64,000 nucleotides of DNA from CAZHCA01 sp964530825 (GTDB lineage: Bacteria; Bacteroidota; Bacteroidia; Chitinophagales; Saprospiraceae), in NCBI GenBank assembly GCA_964530825.1, contig CAZHCA010000006.1:124001-188000 (forward strand), in the 5' to 3' direction. Below, one piece after another: positions 7,775 through 16,784 of this stretch. Position numbers and translations under genes: made by a program. Below the pieces are notes generated by a model. The model was not told the DNA's origin. It ran no database searches and was given only the letters and a program-made list of their open reading frames with translations. Position 1 is the stretch's first letter; each line of letters begins with the position of its first letter.

Positions 7775-10513
7775 ATGAAAAAGATTGTACTCACCACCTT
7801 GGCTCTAGCCCTGACGCTAACTATCTCTTGGAGCCAAGGTCTCGTGATCGAAGATTTTGAAAACGGCGGACAGCTCAGCTGGAACGATGGAGAAGGCGAA
7901 GGTGAATTTTCCATCGTCGATAACCCTGTTTTGACTGATACCCTCGCTGACCCGCTCGGCATCAACTCCGACGGTAGTGTCGGGCAGTACGTAAAGCAGG
8001 AAGGCTCGGCGTTCAGCCTGCTGCTGGCTCGCCTCGACCAGCCCTTGGACCTGAGCACCAATAACCGATTCACCGTTCAATTTTTCATGCCTAAAGCAGG
8101 CGATGTTATTTTCAAATTGGAAGGACCAGGTCAAGCTGTGGAAGACCGGGTAACCATTCCTACGGGAGGTGCATGGAGAGCATTCACCTTCGATCTGAGT
8201 GCCGGCGCCGATTTGGACTCCCTGAATACCGTTTTGCTGTTCTTCGATCCGGGAATTGCCGAAACCTCCGATACCTTCCTTTTTGACAATATTACCGCTT
8301 TACCGGCTGACGAATGTGCCGGTGTAGCCGAGGAACCAGGGATCATCGACGACTTCGACTGTCAACGCAACGTGCCGCTTAATCTCTTCACAGGTTTGCT
8401 TGATTTGACCATCGTTGACAACCCGGATCCCGACGACGTTAACGGGCCCAGCCAGGTCGGAGAGTACCGCGATACTTTCGGCGGGTTCCACGCGTATGTG
8501 TACAACTATGTAACACCCATCGACCTGACCGAGCGCAATGTACTCAAGTTTAAAGTCTGGGCGCCGGTAACTGGGCGCCTTTTGACCAAGCTGGAAGGTG
8601 GAACTTCACCGGCCGTTGAGCGTGACGTACAAGTGGAAGAAACGCAAACTTGGGTTGAATACACGGTAGATTACAGTGATCTGGCCGGTGCAAATTATAC
8701 CCGGCTGGTGTTCTTCTTCAATGCCGGCCAAGACGGTAACGGTGATATTTACTATCTCGATGATTTCCGTTGGGAAGAACCACCTATGGGCGAGGTGCTC
8801 GAAGACTTCGAAGACGGTCCGAACTTATTCTGGGAACCGCTCAACGGAAATACCGCCGTACATGGTACCTTCTCCGTGATTGCTAACCCAGACATGACCG
8901 GTAACGAAAGTGAGAATGTAGGTTCTTACACCAAGGGGTCCTCTGCTTTTAGTACCCTGACCGCCACCCTCAACGAAGGGCTGGATTTGTCCACCTTTTC
9001 ACAGCTTAACCTGGATGTTTGGGCTCCGACTGGTTCGCAAAGCATTACCATGCAACTGGTGAGCGCCACCCAAGGAGTACAGGAAGTTACCCGTGATGTG
9101 ACAGCAAATGAGGAGTGGATCGAGTTGAATTTCAATTTTGAGGACTTCTCTTCTATCACAGATTTTTTCCAGGTTAACCTGATCTTCGACGGCGGTACAG
9201 CTTCCAGCGACACTTATTTCTTCGACAACCTGAGCCTAGGCGCGGGAACGGTCGATCCCTGTGAAGGTGTGGAGCCTATTGCTTTCATCGTAGACGATTT
9301 TGACTGTCAGCGCAACGTGATGCAGATCAATGCCGATAACGATATTGAGATCATCGACAACCCCGATGATTCCGGCGACATCAACAATAACCCGCTGGAC
9401 AAGGTTGCCCGCTATACTGACCCACCCGGTCCCTTTAGCAACATCGGTTACCAGTACGATGGGCCGATTGACTTGTCGTTCCGAAACCAACTGGTGGTAC
9501 GCATCTGGTCGCCGGAAATTGTGCCCATGGGCTTCAAACTGGAAGGCGGTAGCGGCCCGGATGTAGAGCAGGTTGTAGAGGTGCCGGTTGCCGAAGAATG
9601 GGTAGAATACCGCATCGACTTTAGCGAGCAGGCGATGGAAGATTTTACCCGTCTGATCCTCTTCCTGAACTTCGGTAACGAACCTACCGGTCAAGTCTAC
9701 TTCGTAGATGATATCCAGTGGGATCCGGCCCCTTACGATGCCTGCGTGGTGAACTTTGAAGAACCTAACTTTACGCTTACTGATTGGGGGTACTTCGCCA
9801 ATGGTGATCCCGCGCCCGAATTCACCTTCATCGAAAATCCGGATAAGAGCGACATCAATCCGAGTGATTCAGTAGGGGTGTTCATAGAAAGCGCCGACGG
9901 ACCAGGCGTCAACACCTTTGCCGGTCTGACCACTCTTTTGCCGGCGCCGATCGCGCTGCCGAACGATAACAAGACCATCAGCATGAAGGTCTGGGGACCG
10001 GTAGCCGGCCAGCAGGTTGCCAAGGTCGAAAACCGTCGAAGCGATAACAGCCAATCGGGCGACGTTTTCGCCGACTATACCACGCCGGGCGAATGGCAGG
10101 AGCTGACCTTCGACTACTCGGCCGTAGTGGCCGACGACGGTCTATACGATCGCTATACCATCATCCTCGGCTTCGGCGAAACGCCTACCGAGGAACGCAT
10201 CTGGTACTTTGACGATGTCGAAATTGCTGGCTCTTCCTGCAATATGGTAACCAGCGTATTTAATCCGGTAAGGGTAGAAGAACTTTCCATTATGCCGAAC
10301 CCGGTCAACGACATCCTCTTTGTACAAGGAACCGATGACATCAACCACTTTGAGATTTTCAACTCCCTTGGTCAGCGCATCCGCATCATCAAGACCAACC
10401 AGGTGTCTGGGGTCGAGCTGAACGTAGGTGACCTGGATCAAGGTATTTACACCCTGGCGGCCTTCGATCGCTCGGGCGCCTTGATCGGTAATGCCCGTTT
10501 TGTGAAGAACTAA
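7775..10513 (+). CDS. Secreted protein with five tandem carbohydrate-binding-like domains and T9SS sorting domain
   Basis: A 912-residue non-catalytic secreted protein, probably a surface glycan-binding protein of the PUL. It has a signal peptide (1-21), five beta-sandwich domains of about 150-165 residues beginning near 23, 189, 341, 505 and 657, and a T9SS sorting domain from about 837 (IMPNPVNDILFV). Each domain starts with a DFE/DFD motif, contains SVGxY, KVWxP and KLEGG-like strands, and ends in YFDD/FDN, resembling CBM11-like or galactose-binding folds. Domains 1 and 3 share EDFEDG-type openings and domains 2 and 4 share DDFDCQRNV, so a two-domain unit was duplicated. The sugar ligand is inferred from context only. 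Confidence 0.8.
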   Translation: MKKIVLTTLALALTLTISWSQGLVIEDFENGGQLSWNDGEGEGEFSIVDNPVLTDTLADPLGINSDGSVGQYVKQEGSAFSLLLARLDQPLDLSTNNRFTVQFFMPKAGDVIFKLEGPGQAVEDRVTIPTGGAWRAFTFDLSAGADLDSLNTVLLFFDPGIAETSDTFLFDNITALPADECAGVAEEPGIIDDFDCQRNVPLNLFTGLLDLTIVDNPDPDDVNGPSQVGEYRDTFGGFHAYVYNYVTPIDLTERNVLKFKVWAPVTGRLLTKLEGGTSPAVERDVQVEETQTWVEYTVDYSDLAGANYTRLVFFFNAGQDGNGDIYYLDDFRWEEPPMGEVLEDFEDGPNLFWEPLNGNTAVHGTFSVIANPDMTGNESENVGSYTKGSSAFSTLTATLNEGLDLSTFSQLNLDVWAPTGSQSITMQLVSATQGVQEVTRDVTANEEWIELNFNFEDFSSITDFFQVNLIFDGGTASSDTYFFDNLSLGAGTVDPCEGVEPIAFIVDDFDCQRNVMQINADNDIEIIDNPDDSGDINNNPLDKVARYTDPPGPFSNIGYQYDGPIDLSFRNQLVVRIWSPEIVPMGFKLEGGSGPDVEQVVEVPVAEEWVEYRIDFSEQAMEDFTRLILFLNFGNEPTGQVYFVDDIQWDPAPYDACVVNFEEPNFTLTDWGYFANGDPAPEFTFIENPDKSDINPSDSVGVFIESADGPGVNTFAGLTTLLPAPIALPNDNKTISMKVWGPVAGQQVAKVENRRSDNSQSGDVFADYTTPGEWQELTFDYSAVVADDGLYDRYTIILGFGETPTEERIWYFDDVEIAGSSCNMVTSVFNPVRVEELSIMPNPVNDILFVQGTDDINHFEIFNSLGQRIRIIKTNQVSGVELNVGDLDQGIYTLAAFDRSGALIGNARFVKN
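7841..10240 (+). repeat. Five tandem domain repeats in an A-B-A-B-C pattern
   Basis: The coding repeats begin near 7841, 8339, 8795, 9287 and 9743. Units 1 and 3 resemble each other, units 2 and 4 resemble each other (both encode DDFDCQRNV), and unit 5 is divergent. The pattern fits one duplication of a two-domain block plus an older fifth copy. Confidence 0.75.
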
Positions 10514-10535
10514 CGATGTTCGATTAAACGAATTA

Positions 10536-10570
10536 GGGAGCCGTCCCACGGGGCGGCCCCATTTTCTTTT
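10536..10570 (+). terminator. Intrinsic-terminator-like hairpin between the CBM-like gene and susC
   Basis: GCCGTCCC (10540-10547) pairs with GGGGCGGC (10550-10557) with one T-G pair, extended by two outer G-C pairs past a mismatch, and is followed by ATTTTCTTTT. It lies 22 bases after the stop of the five-domain gene. It probably separates or attenuates transcription between the upstream secreted-protein genes and susC/susD. Confidence 0.6.
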
Positions 10571-10727
10571 GCAACTGATGGTCTCGCCGGGCGATACAGG
10601 TCGTTAAAACCCTAACCTATAACCCCAAAAGATAAATGCGCTTCCCAGGGAGCCTGGAAAGGAAAACTAAACTCCTGGCGGCCGACTGCCTGAAACCGAA
10701 CCATTGGTACGGAATCAACTATTAAAA

Positions 10728-13700
10728 ATGAGCGCCATGATTAATACTTTTTACAAATTCGGCTTTCTCTTGATGGCCTGCCTATTCAGTTGGGAGTTAG
10801 CCGCTCAGTCAGCAACGGTCACTGGGAAAATAGTCGACAAGCAGGGCAATCCGCTCATCGGCGCCAATCTCTATCTACCCGATGCCGGGCGGGGGGCCGT
10901 GACCGACCTCGACGGAGCATTCACCTTAGAAGTTCCCGATATACAAAACGATACCGTACAGGTGAGTTATACCGGATATGCGCCTCAAAAAATTGCAATT
11001 AACGGGCGCAGGAACATGGAGATCACCCTTACCGAATCGGCTGCTGTCCTCGATGAAGTGGTGGTCGTGGGGTACGGTACGCAACGCAAGAGCGACCTGA
11101 CGGGCTCTATCTCTTCGGTAGATGCCGAAGAGATTCAGCGCATTCCGACGGCCAACGCTGTACAGGCCATCCAGGGGCAGGTCGCTGGTGTACAAGTGAC
11201 GCCGACCTCGGGCCGGCCGGGCGAAGGCGCCGTGGTCCGCATTCGCGGTACCGGTACGTTTAATGATTCGTCTCCGCTTTACGTAGTGGACGGTATGTTA
11301 CTCAATGACATCGACTACCTCAACCCGGGCGATATTGAGTCGATCGAAGTACTCAAAGATGCGTCGGCTACCGCCATTTACGGATCGCGGGGGGCCAACG
11401 GGGTGGTGATCGTAACTACTAAGAGAGGGCAATACAACCAGGATGCTGTCATTTCTTTCGATGCCTACTACGGTTGGCAAGAAGTGACCGACAAGGTCGA
11501 CGTGGTGAACGGGACGCAATATGCCCAGCTGACCAATGAGGCGGCCATTAACGAAGGCGGAACACCCCCTTATGACAATCCGGAAGTGTTTGGCGAAGGG
11601 ACCGACTGGCAGGATCTGATCTTTCAGACCGCTCCGATCCAGAATTATCAAGTAGGGTTTAACGGCGGTTCAGAAAAAATGACCTATAATGCCTCCTTTA
11701 ATTACTTTCAGCAGGATGCCATCATCCGCGGTTCGGATTTTGAACGCTTTACCGTACGCTTGAATAATCAATATAAGGTCAAGGATTATCTGTCACTTGG
11801 GCACAATATTGCCCTGGTATACGACGAGCGCACCAACGGCCCCAACCTCGTAAATAACGCCCTGCGCTCGGCTCCAATCGCAGAACCCTTTGATAGCCTA
11901 GGCAACTTTTCACCTTCTACGGCCGAAATCTCCTCTACGGGTAACCCGGAAGCTTCTATATTCTACAACAACGATAATCGCTTCGGCTACCGGGCCGTAG
12001 GTAATGTATATGCGGATATTCAATTTCTCCGAAATTTCACCTTCCGGAGTAATTTCGGTCTGGACCTGTCACAGCGTCAGAGCAAAAACTTTACCCCTGA
12101 GTTTATGGTCTCGGCCTTGCAAATGAATGATGTGTCACGTCTTACCATTGGTGAAACGCGTTCTCAGGATTGGTTGTGGGAAAACACCCTCAATTACAAT
12201 CTGGACCTGGGTAATCACCGAATCGACGCGCTGGCAGGAATTACCGCCCAGGAATTCGACTTTGAGTTTCTGAATGGGGGGCGGACCGATTTCCTCGGCG
12301 AAGACGAAACGTTTTTTTACCTCAACGCCGGTGATGAAACCACGGCGAGTAATAGTAATAATGCCGATACCTGGAGCCTAGTGTCTTACCTGTTCCGGGT
12401 AAATTATACCGCATTCGACCGCTATTTGCTTACTGTCTCTTTTCGGGCCGACGGATCCTCTAAGTTCGGTGAAAATAACCGCTTCGGGTATTTCCCATCG
12501 GTAGCCCTGGGTTGGAATGTGACCAACGAACCCTTTATGCAGACCCAGGATTGGATCACCCGCCTCAAAGTACGCGGTAGCTGGGGGCTGGTTGGTAACG
12601 AAAAGATCGGGACCTTCGCTTATTCTCCACTGGTTACCAGTAACTTAAATGTCATTTTTGGAGATAATGAAAATCTCGGGAATGTGCAAAACGGCGCTGC
12701 TGTACTCAACCTGGCCAATCCCGATCTGCGTTGGGAAGAAACCGAACAAGCAAACATCGGAGTAGAACTCGGGTTCCTCAATAACCGGTTGACCGCCGAG
12801 ATCGATTATTACACCCGCACAACCAACGATATTCTGGCGGCCATTCCGATCCCCTTTTACATTGGTTCGGAAGCCAATCCAATCGTCAATGCAGCGACTA
12901 TGCGCAACCGCGGTTTCGATTTCAATCTGGGCTGGCAAGATAATATCGGCGACTTTTCCTACAACGTCAGCGTCGTCGGTTCGACTGTCGATAATGAAGT
13001 ACTGGATCTCGGTGGTGGCCGGACTGAAATTTTCAGCGGAGGTGTACAGGGTGGTTTTCTAGCAACCCGTACGGTGGTGGGCCAGCCCATCGGTTCCTTC
13101 TATGGCTGGCAAGTGGAAGGCGTTTACCAGAACGAGCAAGAACTCGAAGATTTTCCAACCCGCGGTACGGAAGGCGGCCCCGGCGACCTGCGTTTTGCCG
13201 ATCTGAACGGTCGCGATGCCGAAGGTAACCTAACCGGCGAACCGGACGGGATTATCGATGATGCTGACCGGACGTTTTTGGGTAGCCCGATCCCCGATTT
13301 TATCTACGGATTCAGTTTTGGCGCCCGGTACAAAGGTTTCGATCTGGCAGTCGACTTCAATGGTCAGGCCGGTAACGAAGTCTACAACGAAAAGAAAGCT
13401 TTCCGCTTTGGGAATTACAATTTTGAGACCTCCTTCCTCGACCGGTGGACCGGTGAGGGGACGAGCGATTTTGAGCCCCGCGTGACCAATGCCGGACATA
13501 ACTACATTCCTTCCGATCGTTTTATTGAAGACGGTTCCTTTTTGCGTCTGCGTAACGTAACTTTAGGGTACACCTTGCCCGATGCATTGCTGGAACGCGT
13601 GAATATCCGCAACTTCCGGGTATTTGTATCGGGAACCAATTTGATTACCTGGACTGATTATACCGGTTTCCAGCCGGAGATTGCTAGCGAAAATCCGTTT

Positions 13701-13772
13701 GATACGGGATTCGATTTTGGGGTTTTCCCCATCGCCCGTACCTATACGGTAGGTATAAATTTCTCCCTATAG
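10728..13772 (+). CDS. SusC-family TonB-linked outer-membrane transporter
   Basis: Imports oligosaccharides across the outer membrane with the SusD partner encoded next. It has about 1014 residues: a signal peptide ending near ELAAQS, a carboxypeptidase-regulatory-like N-terminal domain (TVTGKIVDKQGNPLIGANLY), a TonB-box-like stretch (DEVVVVGYGTQ), the SusC plug (PLYVVDGMLLNDIDYLNPGD and LKDASATAIYGSRGANGVV), then a long beta-barrel ending in a C-terminal aromatic/hydrophobic strand (YTVGINFSL). The ATG at 10728 (or 10737) is preferred because the signal peptide follows directly; a TTG at 10704 is also in frame. susD follows after 24 bases. Confidence 0.96.
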   Translation: MSAMINTFYKFGFLLMACLFSWELAAQSATVTGKIVDKQGNPLIGANLYLPDAGRGAVTDLDGAFTLEVPDIQNDTVQVSYTGYAPQKIAINGRRNMEITLTESAAVLDEVVVVGYGTQRKSDLTGSISSVDAEEIQRIPTANAVQAIQGQVAGVQVTPTSGRPGEGAVVRIRGTGTFNDSSPLYVVDGMLLNDIDYLNPGDIESIEVLKDASATAIYGSRGANGVVIVTTKRGQYNQDAVISFDAYYGWQEVTDKVDVVNGTQYAQLTNEAAINEGGTPPYDNPEVFGEGTDWQDLIFQTAPIQNYQVGFNGGSEKMTYNASFNYFQQDAIIRGSDFERFTVRLNNQYKVKDYLSLGHNIALVYDERTNGPNLVNNALRSAPIAEPFDSLGNFSPSTAEISSTGNPEASIFYNNDNRFGYRAVGNVYADIQFLRNFTFRSNFGLDLSQRQSKNFTPEFMVSALQMNDVSRLTIGETRSQDWLWENTLNYNLDLGNHRIDALAGITAQEFDFEFLNGGRTDFLGEDETFFYLNAGDETTASNSNNADTWSLVSYLFRVNYTAFDRYLLTVSFRADGSSKFGENNRFGYFPSVALGWNVTNEPFMQTQDWITRLKVRGSWGLVGNEKIGTFAYSPLVTSNLNVIFGDNENLGNVQNGAAVLNLANPDLRWEETEQANIGVELGFLNNRLTAEIDYYTRTTNDILAAIPIPFYIGSEANPIVNAATMRNRGFDFNLGWQDNIGDFSYNVSVVGSTVDNEVLDLGGGRTEIFSGGVQGGFLATRTVVGQPIGSFYGWQVEGVYQNEQELEDFPTRGTEGGPGDLRFADLNGRDAEGNLTGEPDGIIDDADRTFLGSPIPDFIYGFSFGARYKGFDLAVDFNGQAGNEVYNEKKAFRFGNYNFETSFLDRWTGEGTSDFEPRVTNAGHNYIPSDRFIEDGSFLRLRNVTLGYTLPDALLERVNIRNFRVFVSGTNLITWTDYTGFQPEIASENPFDTGFDFGVFPIARTYTVGINFSL

Positions 13773-13796
13773 TCATTCATACAAAAAGTGACCATT

Positions 13797-15275
13797 ATGC
13801 GAAAGTCTATTTTATTAACGAGTCTGCTGACCCTGGTCATGCTGTTCTTCAGCGGTTGCGGCGAGGACTTCTTGGAAAAGGAAGCGCCTGGTCGGCTGAC
13901 GGAAGATAATTTCTTTCAAACGCCCGAGCATGCAGTGTTGGCTACCAATGCCGTCTACGAGCACCTGCGTGACTGGCAGGTACATGTATTCAGTTTCATC
14001 GGTGTAACCGATATCATTTCGGACGATGCCGATAAGGGTAGTACGCCGAATGACGCTTCTTTTCTGCGCGAAATTGACGATTTCACCTTTGATGCTGGTA
14101 ATACCGCCCCGAACGGGGTATGGACCGGCTACTTTCGTGGAATTTACCGGGCCAATGTCGCCATCGCCAATATCCCGGATATCGATATGGATGAAGACTT
14201 GAAAGCACGCCTGCTGGGTGAATGTAAATTTCTGCGCGCTTACTACTATTTCAATCTGGTGCGTTGGTTTGGCGATGTTCCTTTGCTCACCGAGCCCCTG
14301 AGCCCAGACGAAATTAATCGTCCGCGCGATCCGGTCGATGAGGTGTACGCACAGATCATTCAGGACCTGATGGATGCTGCGGCAGCGCTTCCGCGTAAGT
14401 CGGAATACCCTTCATCCGAAATCGGCCGTGCGACAAGGGGTGCTGCCGAAGGTTTCCTTGCCAAGGTCTACCTGACCCTGGGCGACTTCGCCCAGGCTGA
14501 GGAGTACGCCATGCGGGTGATCAATTCCGGAGAATACGCCTTGACCCCTAATTTTGCGAATATTTTTACTCCCGAAGGCGAAAACAACGAAGAGAGTATC
14601 TTTGAGGTGCAAACCGCTGCTTTCGAGCCTGCAGTGACGGGTAGTCAGTACAACGAGGTGCAAGGTGTGCGGGGCACCCCCAACCTAGGTTGGGGATTCA
14701 ATCGGCCATCCGACGATTTGATCGCCGCATTTGAACCCGGTGATCCGCGTCTGGCAGCAACGGTGCTTTATCCCGGGGAAACTTTACCCGATGGCTCGGA
14801 TGTAGTGCAGGACAATCCCAATATTGTCAATGAACGCTACAACCAAAAAGCCTTCGTTCCGGATCACCCCGGTTTCAATGGCAATGGTCCCGGTAATATC
14901 CGTCGATTGCGTTATGCCGATGTGCTTTTGTTGGCTGCTGAGGCGATGAACGAAAACGGTAAAACCCAGGAGGCCCTCACGTTTTTAAATATGATCCGCG
15001 ACCGGGCCCGGGGTAGCCGTCCCGATTTCATCCTGCCGGAAATTACCGAAACTAACCGCGATGCGCTTCGGGAGCTGATCTGGCAGGAGCGTCGGGTAGA
15101 GTTAGCTATGGAGCAGCATCGTTGGTTCGATCTGCTGCGCCAGGGCCGGGTGGCAGAACGCATGCAAGCTGTTGGCAAGGATAACTTTACACCTGGCAAG
15201 AACGAGTTGCTGCCGATTCCCCAATCGGAAATCGATCTGACCAGTGGCAGCCTTAACCAGAATCCTGGCTATTAA
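13797..15275 (+). CDS. SusD/RagB-family outer-membrane lipoprotein
   Basis: Surface lid of the SusC channel that binds the incoming oligosaccharide. It has about 492 residues with a lipoprotein signal ending in FFSGC (Cys21), then GEDFLEKEAPGRLTEDNFF, typical of the mature SusD N-terminus. Further markers are CKFLRAYYYFNLVRWFGDVP and the C-terminal RRVELAMEQHRWFDLLR followed by LLPIPQSEIDL and NPGY. The ATG at 13797 was chosen over an in-frame GTG at 13788 because it gives a standard lipoprotein signal. It is cotranscribed with susC (24-base gap). Confidence 0.96.
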   Translation: MRKSILLTSLLTLVMLFFSGCGEDFLEKEAPGRLTEDNFFQTPEHAVLATNAVYEHLRDWQVHVFSFIGVTDIISDDADKGSTPNDASFLREIDDFTFDAGNTAPNGVWTGYFRGIYRANVAIANIPDIDMDEDLKARLLGECKFLRAYYYFNLVRWFGDVPLLTEPLSPDEINRPRDPVDEVYAQIIQDLMDAAAALPRKSEYPSSEIGRATRGAAEGFLAKVYLTLGDFAQAEEYAMRVINSGEYALTPNFANIFTPEGENNEESIFEVQTAAFEPAVTGSQYNEVQGVRGTPNLGWGFNRPSDDLIAAFEPGDPRLAATVLYPGETLPDGSDVVQDNPNIVNERYNQKAFVPDHPGFNGNGPGNIRRLRYADVLLLAAEAMNENGKTQEALTFLNMIRDRARGSRPDFILPEITETNRDALRELIWQERRVELAMEQHRWFDLLRQGRVAERMQAVGKDNFTPGKNELLPIPQSEIDLTSGSLNQNPGY

Positions 15276-15320
15276 TCTTTTTTGGTTCTGCTGAATGCAG
15301 GCCGCTAACCCCGCACATCC

Positions 15321-15343
15321 GGTGATGCCCTAGAAGCATCACC
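15321..15343 (+). promoter_or_regulatory. Perfect intercistronic hairpin between susD and the second GH144 gene
   Basis: GGTGATGC (15321-15328) and GCATCACC (15336-15343) form a perfect 8-bp stem with a 7-base loop. No T-run follows, so it is not a standard terminator. It may adjust mRNA stability so that susCD and the downstream enzyme genes are expressed at different levels, or it may be an operator. Confidence 0.5.
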
Positions 15344-15395
15344 AGGGCGGCAGGGGGTAGGTGCTGTTTCACTTTTTTCACCTTTAATCCTGCGT

Positions 15396-16784
15396 ATGAG
15401 AAATATAATCTTATCGCTCGGGTTGGGATGGATAGCTTTTAGCTGCACGCAATCCAGTAATTCCCAAACCACGGCTAATATCACAACGGAAATCGAGTCT
15501 TGGTGGAAAGGCAGCGATGAACAAATTCTGGATTCCATCGCTAAGCATACCTTCAATTACTTTTACGAATTTGCGCACCCGGTTTCAGGTATGGGGCGCG
15601 AACGCAGTCATTCTTCCAAGCATGGGCGTCGCTCTAATGCCTACGACGTGGACGAGACAGTAACTACAGGTGGTACAGGGTTCGGTATCATGGCCTTTCC
15701 GGTGGCCATCGAACGCGGCTGGATCGGTCGCGAAGCAGCTGCCAATCATCTTCTCAAACTCACCAATTGGTTGCGCAACGATGCCGAGCGATTTCACGGC
15801 ATGTTTTCCCACTGGTACGAGGGTTCCACTGGTAAAGCTTTTGCGTTTTCGGAAAAGGACAACGGGGGCGATGTGGTCGAGTCGGCCTTCATGTTCCAGG
15901 GATTACTTACGGTTCGCCAATATTTTGACGGCCCCGGCGCCATCGAGTCGAAGATTCGAGAGAATATTACCGCCCTCTGGGAGGAAGCCGATTGGGATTT
16001 TTACCGCAATGGTAATCCGTGGATTTTGTGGCACTGGTCGCCTGAGTTTGCATTCGCAATGGATATGCCGGTAATGGGGTTCGACGAAACTCAAATTGTG
16101 TACATCCTGGCTGTTTGCTCGCCTACACACTCAGTTGATCCGGAGATCTACCACAGTGGTTGGGCCATCGACTTCAACAAGCGCTATAATAAAAAAGGTA
16201 ACTACGTGCAGCGCTTGAAAATCCGGAACCGGAAAGACCTGGGCGGACCGTTGTTTTTCATTCATTACTCCTATCTAGGTATGCCGCCCTATTTCCGGGA
16301 TAGCTACGTCACTCAATCCGGGTATGAAGATTACTACGCCCACCACCGAGATATGGCGATGGCCCAGGTGGAGTATTGCCTGGAGGCGGGGTATCCTGAC
16401 AGCTGCTGGGGACTTACTTCGAGTGATAATCCGTGGGGCTATAGCGGACACGCCCCCGGCAAACGCGACAACGGTACCATAACTCCGACAGCTTCTGTTT
16501 CGTCCATCGTATATACGCCAGAGGAATCGATGCAGGCCATTCGTTACATGCTGAATAACCACATGGATTCTTTGTACGGACCCTATGGTTTTTACGATTC
16601 TTTTAATTTGGAAGAAGACTATTTTGCGCCTTCTTACTTGGCGATCGATCAGGGCCCCATTCCGGTAATGATTGAAAACCATCGAACCGGCCTCCTCTGG
16701 AGGTTATTCATGCAGGACCCTGATGTACGTAAGGGGCTGGCAAAACTAGGTTTTGAAATGACAAAAAACTTCGCGTATGAATAG
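15396..16784 (+). CDS. GH144 beta-1,2-glucanase-like lipoprotein
   Basis: Second GH144 enzyme of the locus, 462 residues. The signal ends in a probable lipoprotein cysteine (WIAFSC, Cys17), so it is likely membrane-tethered, either at the surface or in the periplasm. The catalytic domain spans about 40-455 with the same markers as the first paralogue: FYEFAHPVSGMGRER, VTTGGTGFGIMAF, DNGGDVVESAFMFQGLL, CWGLTSSDNPWGYSGH and PSYLAIDQGPIPVMIENH. It lacks the FN3 and T9SS domains. Its last eight bases (ATGAATAG) overlap the GH3 start, so the two are translationally coupled. Endo-beta-1,2-glucanase activity is inferred from the family. Confidence 0.9.
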   Translation: MRNIILSLGLGWIAFSCTQSSNSQTTANITTEIESWWKGSDEQILDSIAKHTFNYFYEFAHPVSGMGRERSHSSKHGRRSNAYDVDETVTTGGTGFGIMAFPVAIERGWIGREAAANHLLKLTNWLRNDAERFHGMFSHWYEGSTGKAFAFSEKDNGGDVVESAFMFQGLLTVRQYFDGPGAIESKIRENITALWEEADWDFYRNGNPWILWHWSPEFAFAMDMPVMGFDETQIVYILAVCSPTHSVDPEIYHSGWAIDFNKRYNKKGNYVQRLKIRNRKDLGGPLFFIHYSYLGMPPYFRDSYVTQSGYEDYYAHHRDMAMAQVEYCLEAGYPDSCWGLTSSDNPWGYSGHAPGKRDNGTITPTASVSSIVYTPEESMQAIRYMLNNHMDSLYGPYGFYDSFNLEEDYFAPSYLAIDQGPIPVMIENHRTGLLWRLFMQDPDVRKGLAKLGFEMTKNFAYE

